NCBI RefSeq assembly: GCF_002865605.1
Contig: NZ_CP025583.1
Coordinates: 2,336,501 to 2,400,500 of the forward strand
Source of the DNA: Paracoccus jeotgali
GTDB lineage: Bacteria; Pseudomonadota; Alphaproteobacteria; Rhodobacterales; Rhodobacteraceae
Direction: 5' to 3'
Length of the DNA stretch: 64,000 nucleotides
Part shown: positions 18,641 through 26,897 of the stretch, in pieces
How positions within the stretch are numbered: the first letter of the stretch is position 1
Layout of the letters: each line of letters begins with the position of its first letter
The notes under the pieces: model-generated
The model's database searches: none
What the model was told of the DNA's origin: nothing
The model's input: only the letters and a program-made list of their open reading frames with translations
Position numbers and translations under genes: made by a program

Positions 18641-18661
18641 GCTGGTTCTCCTGGACGATGT

Positions 18662-20185
18662 TTAACCGACGGAACCTTCCAGCGAGATCGCGACCAGCGA
18701 TTGCGCCTCCATCGCGAATTCCATCGGCAGGGCCTGCAGCACCTCGCGGCAGAAGCCGTTGACGACCAGCGCCACCGCTTCCTCTTCATCCATGCCCCGG
18801 CTGCGGCAATAGAACAGCTGATCGTCATCGACCTTCGAGGTCGTGGCCTCGTGCTCGACCCGGCTGCTGCTGTTGCGCACCTCGATATAGGGGACGGTAT
18901 GCGCGCCGCATTTGTCGCCGATCAGCAGGCTGTCGCATTGCGTATAGTTGCGGCTGTCTGTGGCGCGAGGGTGCATGGACACCAGCCCGCGATAGGTGTT
19001 CTGCGCGCGGCCCGCCGAGATGCCCTTGGACACGATGCGCGAGCGCGTGTTCTTGCCCAGATGGACCATCTTGGTGCCGGTATCGGCTTGCTGCATGTTG
19101 TTGGTGATGGCGATGGAATAGAACTCGCCCTGGCTTTCGTCGCCGCGCAGGATGCAGGACGGGTATTTCCAGGTGATCGCGCTGCCGGTTTCGACCTGCG
19201 TCCACATCACCTTGGCGCGGGCCTCGCGGCAGTCCGCGCGCTTGGTGACAAAGTTGTAGATCCCGCCCTTGCCTTCCTCGTCGCCGGGGAACCAGTTCTG
19301 GACGGTGGAATATTTCACCTCGGCGTCTTCCAGAACGACGATCTCGACGACCGCCGCGTGCAGCTGCGCGACGTCGCGCTTGGGCGCGGTGCAGCCTTCC
19401 AGATAGCTGACATGGCTGCCCTTGTCGGCGATGATCAGCGTGCGCTCGAACTGGCCGGTGTTTTCGGCGTTGATGCGGAAATAGGTCGACAGCTCCATCG
19501 GGCAGGTCACGCCCGGCGGGATATAGACAAAGCTGCCATCCGAGAACACGGCGCTGTTCAGCGTCGCGTAATAGTTATCGGATTGCGGCACCACGCTGCC
19601 CAGATATTTCTGCACCAGCTCGGGATGTTTGCGGATCGCCTCGCTGATCGAGCAGAAGATGACGCCGGCCTTGGCCAGCTCGTCCTGGAAGGTCGTCCCA
19701 AGGCTGACCGAATCGAACACCGCATCGACCGCGACGCGGCGGCCATCGGCGGGGGTCGCCTCGGCGCCCTCGACCCCGGCCAGGATCATCTGTTCCTGCA
19801 GCGGGATGCCCAGCTTTTCATAGGTGGCGAGCAGCTTGGGGTCGACCTCGTCCAGCGATTTCGGCTTGACCGCCATGCTTTTCGGGCGGGCATAGTAATA
19901 CTGGTCCTGAAAGTCGATCTTGGGATAGTTCAGCATCGCCCAGCTCGGCTCGGTCATGGTGACCCATCGGCGATAGGCGGCCAGCCGCCATTCCGTCATC
20001 CATTCGGGCTCTTCGTTCTTGCGGCTGATCAGGCGCACGATGTTCTCGGACAGGCCCTTGGGGGCATAGTCCATCTCGATCTCGGTTTCCCAGCCGTATT
20101 TATAGCTGCCCATGCTCGCGACGGTCTCGACCGTCTCGCGATCGACGCCTTCGCGCACTTCAAGATCGGTGTTCACGTTCATCAT
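18662..20185 (-). CDS. sufB: Fe-S cluster assembly protein SufB
   Basis: SufB is the main scaffold subunit on which Fe-S clusters form in SufBCD. The 507-residue length is normal for alphaproteobacteria. The core carries [25 protein letters not shown] and, near the end, [20 protein letters not shown] with the conserved histidine. AGGAAGG precedes the ATG. It follows the NifS-like desulfurase by nine bases, so sulfur supply and scaffold are co-expressed. Confidence 0.98.
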   Translation of the reverse strand: MMNVNTDLEVREGVDRETVETVASMGSYKYGWETEIEMDYAPKGLSENIVRLISRKNEEPEWMTEWRLAAYRRWVTMTEPSWAMLNYPKIDFQDQYYYARPKSMAVKPKSLDEVDPKLLATYEKLGIPLQEQMILAGVEGAEATPADGRRVAVDAVFDSVSLGTTFQDELAKAGVIFCSISEAIRKHPELVQKYLGSVVPQSDNYYATLNSAVFSDGSFVYIPPGVTCPMELSTYFRINAENTGQFERTLIIADKGSHVSYLEGCTAPKRDVAQLHAAVVEIVVLEDAEVKYSTVQNWFPGDEEGKGGIYNFVTKRADCREARAKVMWTQVETGSAITWKYPSCILRGDESQGEFYSIAITNNMQQADTGTKMVHLGKNTRSRIVSKGISAGRAQNTYRGLVSMHPRATDSRNYTQCDSLLIGDKCGAHTVPYIEVRNSSSRVEHEATTSKVDDDQLFYCRSRGMDEEEAVALVVNGFCREVLQALPMEFAMEAQSLVAISLEGSVG

Positions 20186-20194
20186 TTGTCCTTC

Positions 20195-21253
20195 CTATGC
20201 CCAAACCGCAGCCTGACCATTCCTGTCGCGCCAGCGTGAATACGCTTTTTCCCACGCATCCGCAAATCGGTTCACCTGATCGTCGCCCACCATCGGGCTG
20301 ATCGAGATGCGGATCGCGGACTGCGCCAGCTCGTCATCGAAACCCATCGCCTGCAGCGTGCCACTGGCCCTGATCTTGCCCGACGAGCAGGCTGAACCCG
20401 CCGAGATCGCAAAGCCAGCCAAGTCCATCTGCATGACCTGGGTCTCACCTTTCCAGCCTGATGTAAGAAGACAGGTCGTGTTCGGCAAGCGCCGCGCGCC
20501 AATTCCGACAATTATTGTCGATTTCGCTGCGTCACGCAAGCGCGCCTCCAGCAGATCGCGGCGCTTTTCGGTCTGTTCCCACAGCCCCGCATCCAGATCG
20601 CGCAGGCTGGCGGTGGCGGCGGCGGCGAATCCCAGGGCGCCAATCAGGTTCTCGGTCCCGCCGCGCCGGCCCTGTTCCTGACCCCCGCCACGGATGCGGG
20701 CAGTGATATCGTGGCCCTTTTTCAGGATCAGCGCCCCGACGCCCTTTGGCCCGCCCAGCTTATGGGCGCTGACGAAACCGGCGGTGATGCCCAGCCAGTC
20801 GAAGGCCAGCGGGATCTTGCCAAAAGCCTGCGTCAGATCGCTGGAGGCCAGCCCCTGCGGCAGATCCTGAATGACGCCGGTCTCGTTATTGGCCAGTTGC
20901 AGCGTCGCCCGCACCGGGTCGGGGACAGTCACGATGCCGTGCCGGTCGACCGTCAGGCTCTCCTCGCACCACGCCTTCACCGCGCTGTGCTCGACGGGGG
21001 CGCAGGCAATATCCTGCCCGGCCAGCACCATCGCCGCCGCCTCGGTCGCGCCCGAGGTAAAGACCACATCCGCCGCCTCGGCCCCCAGCGCGGTGGCGAG
21101 TTCCTCGCGCGCGCGCTCCAGCGCCATCTTGGCCGCCCGCCCCTCGGCATGGACCGAGGACGGATTGCCGGTCAGGTCCATCGCCGCCAGCATTGCCGCC
21201 CGCGCCTCGGGGCGCAGCGGCGTGGTGGCGTTCCAGTCCAGATAATCTCTCAT
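20195..21253 (-). CDS. Cysteine desulfurase family protein (NifS/IscS-like)
   Basis: A 352-residue group I type PLP enzyme. The PLP lysine is in VSAHKLGGPKG and the mobile catalytic cysteine is C289 in SAGSACSSGKIRASG. It is shorter and more divergent than IscS and matches the desulfurase found ahead of sufB in many alphaproteobacteria. The ATG overlaps the coaBC stop as ATGA. A second desulfurase, SufS, closes the same operon, so the division of labour is unclear. The open frame upstream of 21253 is a shadow of coaBC. Confidence 0.92.
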   Translation of the reverse strand: MRDYLDWNATTPLRPEARAAMLAAMDLTGNPSSVHAEGRAAKMALERAREELATALGAEAADVVFTSGATEAAAMVLAGQDIACAPVEHSAVKAWCEESLTVDRHGIVTVPDPVRATLQLANNETGVIQDLPQGLASSDLTQAFGKIPLAFDWLGITAGFVSAHKLGGPKGVGALILKKGHDITARIRGGGQEQGRRGGTENLIGALGFAAAATASLRDLDAGLWEQTEKRRDLLEARLRDAAKSTIIVGIGARRLPNTTCLLTSGWKGETQVMQMDLAGFAISAGSACSSGKIRASGTLQAMGFDDELAQSAIRISISPMVGDDQVNRFADAWEKAYSRWRDRNGQAAVWA

Positions 21254-22539
21254 GCCAATGCCTCTGCGATGCGCCCGGCCAGCTTGCGGGCGACCTCTTC
21301 TTTGCTCATCCGGGGCCACGCCTCGGCCCCGCTTTCCGAAATCAGCGTCACCGTGTTGTCGGCCCCGCCAAAGGTGCCGCTGCCGGTCGAGACGTCGTTC
21401 GCCACGATCCAGTCGCAGCCCTTGCGGCGGCGCTTGGCGGTGGCGTTGTCGACCACGGCGTCGGTTTCGGCGGCGAAGCCCACGACCAGACGCGGACGGT
21501 CCGGGCCGCTGCGGCTGACCCAGGCGAGGATGTCCGGGTTCTCGGTGAATTCCAGCACCGGCATCCGGCCCGAACCGTCCTTTTTCATCTTCCGGTCGGC
21601 CTCGTTGGCGACCTTCCAATCGGCCACCGCCGCCGCCATGACGGCGGCATCGGCGGGCAGCGCGGCCTCGACCGCGTCCCGCATCTGGCGCGCGGTCTCG
21701 ACCCGGATCACCTCGACGCCGTTCGGCGCGGCAACCTCGGCCGGGCCGGTGATAAAGCTGACCCGCGCCCCCAGATCGCGCAGCGCCGCGGCAATGGCCG
21801 TCCCCTGCGCCCCCGAGGAGCGGTTGCTGATGAAACGCACCGGGTCGATCGGTTCCTGCGTCGGCCCCGAGGTCACGACCACATGCCGCCCGCTCAGCGG
21901 CCCGACCTTGATCTCTGGCCCCAGCCGCAAGGGCGCGGGGCGCGCGGCATCGTCGCGGGCGGCTATCGGTTTCGAGGGCGGCGCAAGGCTCAGCGCCTCG
22001 CGGATCGCCTCGACGATTGCCTCGGGTTCCGCCGCCCGGCCGGGCCCGTATTCGCCGCAGGCCATGTCGCCGTCATCCGGCCCCACCACCAGCACCCCGT
22101 CGCCCTGCAGCGTCGCCAGATTGCGCTGCGTCGCCGGATGCTGCCACATCCGCACGTTCATGGCGGGCGCAATCAGCACCCGCTTGTCGGTCGCCATCAG
22201 CAGGGTCGAGGCCAGATCGTCGGCATGACCATTGGCCATCTTGGCCATCAGATCGGCCGTCGCCGGCGCGACCACCACCAGATCGGCGTCGCGCGACAGC
22301 TGGATATGGCCCATCTCGGCCTCGCGCGTCAGGTCGAAAAGGTCGCGGTGAACCGGCTGCGCCGCCAGCGCCGCCGCCGACAGCGGCGTCACGAACTGCT
22401 CGGCCGCGCGGGTCAGCACCGGCACCACCTCGGCCCCCAGCCGTCGCAGCTCGCGGATCAGCATCAGCGATTTATAGGCCGCGATCCCGCCGCCAATGAT
22501 CAGAAGAATCCGGCTGCCCTGCATTCGCGCCCCCATCAT
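21250..22539 (-). CDS. coaBC: Bifunctional phosphopantothenoylcysteine decarboxylase/synthetase
   Basis: CoaBC joins 4'-phosphopantothenate to cysteine and decarboxylates the product, two steps of coenzyme A synthesis. The 429-residue protein has the FMN-binding CoaC domain first (GGGIAAYKSLML, and the substrate clamp PAMNVRMW) and the CoaB domain after residue 200 (TSGPTQEPIDPVRFISNRSS). The ATG at 22539 follows GAAGGG; in-frame ATGs at 22536 and 22524 are possible. It heads the run leading into the suf genes, an unusual partner that also consumes cysteine. Confidence 0.96.
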   Translation of the reverse strand: MMGARMQGSRILLIIGGGIAAYKSLMLIRELRRLGAEVVPVLTRAAEQFVTPLSAAALAAQPVHRDLFDLTREAEMGHIQLSRDADLVVVAPATADLMAKMANGHADDLASTLLMATDKRVLIAPAMNVRMWQHPATQRNLATLQGDGVLVVGPDDGDMACGEYGPGRAAEPEAIVEAIREALSLAPPSKPIAARDDAARPAPLRLGPEIKVGPLSGRHVVVTSGPTQEPIDPVRFISNRSSGAQGTAIAAALRDLGARVSFITGPAEVAAPNGVEVIRVETARQMRDAVEAALPADAAVMAAAVADWKVANEADRKMKKDGSGRMPVLEFTENPDILAWVSRSGPDRPRLVVGFAAETDAVVDNATAKRRRKGCDWIVANDVSTGSGTFGGADNTVTLISESGAEAWPRMSKEEVARKLAGRIAEALA

Positions 22540-22600
22540 GCTGCCCTTCGCAGATATGCGACTGGCCCGGCCACGGCAAGGAAGCGATGCCCGGTCCCGG

Positions 22601-22615
22601 TTAACCGCCCGTTAA
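22601..22615 (+). promoter_or_regulatory. Perfect CtrA-type box upstream of comM
   Basis: TTAA, seven bases (CCGCCCG), TTAA matches the full CtrA recognition motif exactly. It lies 39 bases before the comM start and 62 bases before the divergent coaBC start. In Rhodobacter capsulatus, competence-type genes including comM are part of the CtrA regulon, so control of comM is the likely meaning. Confidence 0.55.
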
Positions 22616-22653
22616 CCAATGCCGCGCTAGCGTGCGGCGAAACGGGGTAGAGT

Positions 22654-24180
22654 ATGGTCGCAATCGCATATTCGGTCGCCTTTCAGGGGATCGAGGGCCG
22701 CCTGGTCGAGGTGCAGAGCGCGGTCAGCGACGGCCTGCCCGGCTTTACCATCGTCGGCCTGCCCGACAAGGCGGTGTCCGAGGCCCGCGAGCGCGTCCGC
22801 GCAGCCTTCGGCGCACTCGCCATCGCGCTGCCCTCGCGCAAGATCACGGTGAACCTCTCGCCCGCCGATCTGCCAAAGGAAGGTTCGCATTTCGACCTGC
22901 CCATCGCGCTGTCCGTGCTGGCGGCGCTGGAGCTGCTGCCCGCCGAATCGCTGGAGGGCGTGGTGTCGCTGGGCGAGCTGGCGCTGGACGGGCGACTGGC
23001 CCCCGTCACCGGCGCCTTGCCCGCCGCCATGACCTCGGCCGAGGATGGACGCGCGCTGATCTGCCCCGCCGCCTGCGGCGCCGAGGCGGCATGGGTGGGC
23101 AGCGTCCCGGTCTTTGCCGCAAGCCATCTGCGCCAGGTCCTCGACCATCTGGCCGAACGCGCACCCCTGACCCCGGCGCTTCCGGGTCAGGTCGCCGCGC
23201 CCCCACGCCCCGGCGATCTGCGAGACGTGCGCGGGCAGGAACGCGCCAAGCGGGCTCTGGAAATCGCCGCCGCGGGACGCCACCATCTGATGATGATCGG
23301 CCCGCCCGGCGCCGGCAAATCCATGCTCGCCTCGCGGCTGCCGGGCCTGATGCCGGAACTGAGCCCGGCCGAGGCGCTGGAGACCTCGATGGTCCATTCG
23401 CTGGCCGGGCTGCTGGAAAACGGCGGCATCCCGCGTCAGCCGCCCTTCCGCGACCCGCACCACACCGCCTCGATGGCCGCCATCGTGGGCGGCGGACGGG
23501 GCGCGCGTCCGGGCGAGATCAGCCTCGCGCATAACGGCGTGCTGTTCATGGACGAGTTTCCCGAGTTCTCGCGCCAGGTGCTGGACACGCTACGCCAGCC
23601 CATCGAAACCGGCGAGGTCGTCGTCGCCCGCGCCAACGCCCATATCCGCTACCCCTGCCGCTTCCTGCTGGTGGCGGCGGCGAACCCCTGCCGCTGCGGT
23701 CACCTCGCCGACCCCTCGCGGGCCTGCGCGCGGGTGCCGGTCTGCGGTCAGGATTATCTGGGCCGCGTTTCAGGGCCGCTGATGGACCGATTCGACCTGC
23801 GGCTGGAACTGCCGGCGGTGGGAATGGTCGATCTCGACCTGCCGCCCGCAGGTGAGACGACCGCCGAGGTCGCCGCACGCGTCGCCGCCGCGCATCGCGT
23901 GCAGCTAAAGCGATTCTCGGGGCTGACCGAGGGCAGACGCGTGTTGCGAACCAATTCCGACGCCCCCCCGCCGCTGCTGGAACAGATCGCCGCCCCGGAT
24001 GCCGACGGGCGAGAGCTGATCCGCCGCGCCGCCGACCGCCTCGGCCTGACCGCCCGAGGCTATCACCGCATCCTGCGCACCGCCCGCACCATCGCCGACC
24101 TCGCCGAGAGCGACAAGGTCCACAGCGACCACCTCGCCGAGGCGATCAGCTTTCGGCTGCCGTTCCTGCCGGGTGGGTGA
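22654..24180 (+). CDS. comM: YifB/ComM-family Mg-chelatase-like AAA+ ATPase
   Basis: A 508-residue cytoplasmic protein with an N-terminal Lon-like domain (about residues 1-170), a AAA+ core with Walker A GPPGAGKSM near residue 215 and Walker B FMDEFPEFS, and the C-terminal Mg-chelatase-type domain. ComM is a hexameric helicase that promotes branch migration during natural transformation; in Rhodobacter it is needed by recipients of gene transfer agent DNA. The central CRCGHLADPSRAC cysteine-rich loop is typical of the family. It is divergent from coaBC with a CtrA-type motif in between. Confidence 0.95.
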   Translation: MVAIAYSVAFQGIEGRLVEVQSAVSDGLPGFTIVGLPDKAVSEARERVRAAFGALAIALPSRKITVNLSPADLPKEGSHFDLPIALSVLAALELLPAESLEGVVSLGELALDGRLAPVTGALPAAMTSAEDGRALICPAACGAEAAWVGSVPVFAASHLRQVLDHLAERAPLTPALPGQVAAPPRPGDLRDVRGQERAKRALEIAAAGRHHLMMIGPPGAGKSMLASRLPGLMPELSPAEALETSMVHSLAGLLENGGIPRQPPFRDPHHTASMAAIVGGGRGARPGEISLAHNGVLFMDEFPEFSRQVLDTLRQPIETGEVVVARANAHIRYPCRFLLVAAANPCRCGHLADPSRACARVPVCGQDYLGRVSGPLMDRFDLRLELPAVGMVDLDLPPAGETTAEVAARVAAAHRVQLKRFSGLTEGRRVLRTNSDAPPPLLEQIAAPDADGRELIRRAADRLGLTARGYHRILRTARTIADLAESDKVHSDHLAEAISFRLPFLPGG

Positions 24181-24257
24181 GGGGTGGTCAAGGCCGTGGA
24201 GTTTCTCGGTGGTGTTTGAAGCCGCACATGCGACGCTGAGCACGGGCATAGCCGCCG

Positions 24258-24335
24258 GATCTCGACACGCTGCGCATGCCCATCGACGACGGGGACATAA
24301 TGGCCGACGAGCGGGGGGCGAAGATTCGGAATTAA
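24258..24335 (+). pseudogene. Possible decayed fragment of a comM-like gene
   Basis: The 210-base gap between comM and gshB holds no intact gene. In one frame, bases 24258-24332 translate to a 25-residue peptide starting DLDTLRMPIDDGDI and ending KIRN before a stop. It resembles the comM segment VLDTLRQPIETGEV with a later HIRY. The resemblance extends over about 25 residues with stops on both sides, so it could be a remnant of a partial duplication or chance. Confidence 0.25.
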
Positions 24336-24390
24336 AACGGAATCCGGCTGACCGGCCCGGCCCGCTTCGACTTCACCTCGGCCCTCGTCT

Positions 24391-25350
24391 TCAGTCTCGG
24401 ATTCGGCGCTTCTCCAGCCGCGCCTCGATCGCGTCCCAGATCAGCGCAGCCGCGTTGATCCCGTCGAACCGTTCCAGTTCCAGCAGCCCGGTGGGTGAGG
24501 TGACGTTGATCTCGGTCAGCCAGCCGTCGATCACGTCGATGCCGGTGAACAGCAGGCCTTTTTCGCGCAGCGTCGGCCCGATGATCTCGCAGATCTCATG
24601 CTCGCGCTCGGTCAACTGAGTCTTTTCGGGCCGCCCGCCGACATGCATGTTCGACCGCGCCTCACCCGCGGCCGGAACGCGGTTGATCGCGCCGACAGCC
24701 TCGCCGTCGACCAGAATGATCCGCTTGTCGCCCTTGGATACCGCCGCCAGATAGCGCTGCACGATCACCGGCTCTCGGTTGACGCCGCCGAAGAACTCGA
24801 TCAGCGCCGACAGGTTCGGGTCCTCGGGCCGCAGATGGAACACCGCCGCCCCGCCATTCCCGTAAAGCGGCTTGACGATGATGTCGCCGTGGCGGGCCCT
24901 GAACTCGCGGATCAGGTCGAGGTCGCGGGTGATCAGCGTCGCCGGCGTCAGCTCCGGAAAATCCAGAACCATCAGCTTTTCCGGGCAGTTCCGCACCCAG
25001 AACGGATCGTTGACGACCAGCACATCCTCGCTGACCCGGTCCAGAAGATGGGTCGAGGTGACATAGCCCATGTCAAAGGGCGGGTCCTGACGCAGCCAGA
25101 CCACATCGAAGCGGCCGAGATCGACCGTCTGCCACTCGCCGAAGTCGACATGATTGCCCTGCTCGGCCTTCAACGACACCGGCCGGCCCACGGCCTTCAC
25201 CCGACCCTCATCATAGCTCAGCCGGTCGAAGGTATATTGAAACAGCCGGTGCCCCCGCGCCTGAGCCTCGATCCCGATGCGAAAGGTGCTGTCCGCATCG
25301 ACCGAGACATGCTCGATGGGGTCCATCTGCAGGGCGACATTCAGGCTCAT
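24391..25350 (-). CDS. gshB: Glutathione synthase
   Basis: GshB adds glycine to gamma-glutamylcysteine using ATP, the second step of glutathione synthesis. The 319-residue protein has the ATP-grasp fold: N-terminal MDPIEHVSVDADSTFRIGIE, metal and ATP loops around VKPLYGNGGAAVFHL, and EINVTSPTGLLEL near the C-terminus. Length is typical. It lies downstream of yraN and rsmI on the same strand, a common alphaproteobacterial grouping. Confidence 0.97.
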   Translation of the reverse strand: MSLNVALQMDPIEHVSVDADSTFRIGIEAQARGHRLFQYTFDRLSYDEGRVKAVGRPVSLKAEQGNHVDFGEWQTVDLGRFDVVWLRQDPPFDMGYVTSTHLLDRVSEDVLVVNDPFWVRNCPEKLMVLDFPELTPATLITRDLDLIREFRARHGDIIVKPLYGNGGAAVFHLRPEDPNLSALIEFFGGVNREPVIVQRYLAAVSKGDKRIILVDGEAVGAINRVPAAGEARSNMHVGGRPEKTQLTEREHEICEIIGPTLREKGLLFTGIDVIDGWLTEINVTSPTGLLELERFDGINAAALIWDAIEARLEKRRIRD

Positions 25351-25421
25351 GGCGGCATCCTTTTGCTGGTTGCCGACTTGTCGGACGAACGGCGTCGCAG
25401 TTCAACCCGCTTCAGAGCTCG

Positions 25422-25895
25422 TCAATCCGCGCAGAAGGCGTTTTCGATGATCTGGACCCGGCCGAACTGATCCACCAGAGCCGCGTCGAGCCGCATGGCG
25501 GTCAACTGCCCGGTTGGCAGGCTGCCGCAATATTCGCAGGCCGCGAGGCAGATGCGGTCCATCTGCCGTCGATTCAATCGCAGCGCCGCCCGGTCGAAAT
25601 CGCGCGCCGCCTTCACCTCGACAAAGACGTGGATGCCATCCTTGCGCAGGATGAGATCCACCTCTCCCGCCTTTCCGCGCCAGCGCGTCGCCAGCAAGTC
25701 ATACCCCGCCTGCGTGTAGCGGTCGGCAACGGCCCCCTCGGCCAGCAGGCCGGATTGATAGGCGGTTCGCCCCCGCGCCTGCCGGTTCGCGGACGGCTTC
25801 CGGGTCTTGGGCACAGCCGGCAGTCGCTTTCGCGCGTCTGTCGGCAGGATCACCGGCATCACCGCCACCCTGTCGAAATCGAATGCCAGTTGCAT
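25422..25895 (-). CDS. yraN: YraN family (UPF0102) endonuclease-like protein
   Basis: A 157-residue protein with the UPF0102 core GEVDLILRKDGIHVFVEVKA, which has the Asp and Glu-x-Lys pattern of RecB-like nucleases. Its biological role is not settled. The N-terminal 40 residues are an extension rich in basic residues before GRTAYQSGLLAE. The ATG at 25895 shares a base with the rsmI stop (TGATG), which argues against the GTG one codon upstream. Pairing with rsmI is widespread. Confidence 0.92.
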   Translation of the reverse strand: MQLAFDFDRVAVMPVILPTDARKRLPAVPKTRKPSANRQARGRTAYQSGLLAEGAVADRYTQAGYDLLATRWRGKAGEVDLILRKDGIHVFVEVKAARDFDRAALRLNRRQMDRICLAACEYCGSLPTGQLTAMRLDAALVDQFGRVQIIENAFCAD

Positions 25896-26788
25896 CACCG
25901 TTCCCTTTCGATGGAGAGGCCCAGTTGATACGCCTCTCGCTTCGGTATCCCGTATCGTTCCGCCACCACCGCCGCCGCGTCGCGCAGAGACATCTCGTCA
26001 AGCAAGCCTCTCAGGGCGCTTTCCAGATCGCCCTCATCCACGACCGTGGCGCCGGCCCGGTCGATCAGCAACACGACCTCTCCCCGCAGCCCCGCCTGCG
26101 GAATTTGCTGCATGACCTCGCTGGCGGGACCGCGAAACACCTCTTCAAATTTCTTCGTCAGTTCCCTGCACACCACTGTAAGGCGATTCGGGTCAATCTC
26201 GCACAAAATTTCCAATGTTTGCTTAATGCGCCGCGGGCTTTCGAAGATAATGGCCGTCGCATCCGTCGCCATTAGCTTTTCCAGCCAGTCGCGCCTTGCT
26301 GCCTTGGGCTGGGGCGCGAAGCCGGCGAACAGAAAACGGTCGCTCGGCAGGCCCGCGACCGCCAGAGCGGCAAGGATGGCCGAGGGGCCGGGCACCGCGT
26401 GGACGCGGCCGCCCTGGCTGATGCAATGCCGCGCCAGCCGAAAGCCGGGATCGGCGACCAGCGGCGTTCCGGCCTCGGAGCAATAGGCGACGGACTGTCC
26501 CGCCTCGATCAGGGACAGCACCGTGTTCGCCTGCTGCTCTTCGTTATGGTCATGGATCGCGATGATCCGCCGGCCCTGCAGCGGGATGCCGTGGATGCTC
26601 AGCAGATGCCGCAGCGTCCGCGTATCCTCGGCCACCAGCACATCCGCCGCGTTCAGCACATCAAGCGCGCGCAGCGTGATGTCCCGCGCCGTCCCGATGG
26701 GGGTCGAGACGAGGTAGAGCCCGGGGTCGAGCGGCGTCGCCTCGATCCTCGCTGGCAGCACCTGGGGATGTCGGTCGAGGGGTGTCAT
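25895..26788 (-). CDS. rsmI: 16S rRNA (cytidine-1402-2'-O)-methyltransferase
   Basis: RsmI 2'-O-methylates C1402 in the ribosomal P-site region of 16S rRNA. The 297-residue protein carries the tetrapyrrole-methylase-like fold with GLYLVSTPIGTARDITLRA, LVAEDTRTLRHLL and SEAGTPLVADPG. I used the ATG at 26788 with AGGAG seven bases upstream; the longer frame would start inside the divergent lipoprotein gene. It is the first gene of rsmI-yraN and divergent from the LpoA-like gene. Confidence 0.96.
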   Translation of the reverse strand: MTPLDRHPQVLPARIEATPLDPGLYLVSTPIGTARDITLRALDVLNAADVLVAEDTRTLRHLLSIHGIPLQGRRIIAIHDHNEEQQANTVLSLIEAGQSVAYCSEAGTPLVADPGFRLARHCISQGGRVHAVPGPSAILAALAVAGLPSDRFLFAGFAPQPKAARRDWLEKLMATDATAIIFESPRRIKQTLEILCEIDPNRLTVVCRELTKKFEEVFRGPASEVMQQIPQAGLRGEVVLLIDRAGATVVDEGDLESALRGLLDEMSLRDAAAVVAERYGIPKREAYQLGLSIERER

Positions 26789-26818
26789 CGGGGCGCTCCT
26801 GCGCTTGGGTGCCTCGCG

Positions 26819-26847
26819 TTGCCAAGGCGGGGGCGAATGAATAACCT
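26819..26847 (+). promoter_or_regulatory. Candidate promoter of the LpoA-like gene
   Basis: TTGCCA and TAACCT are 17 bases apart and lie about 50 bases before the start codon in the divergent rsmI/lipoprotein intergenic region. Confidence 0.35.
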
Positions 26848-26897
26848 GCAGCAACAGCCAGACTTGCCACAACTCGGGACATAGGGAAATCACCGTC

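Noticed and set aside
18614..20239. A 541-codon open frame antisense to sufB
   Set aside because: A shadow frame: no ribosome binding site and no recognisable domain, while sufB is highly conserved on the other strand.
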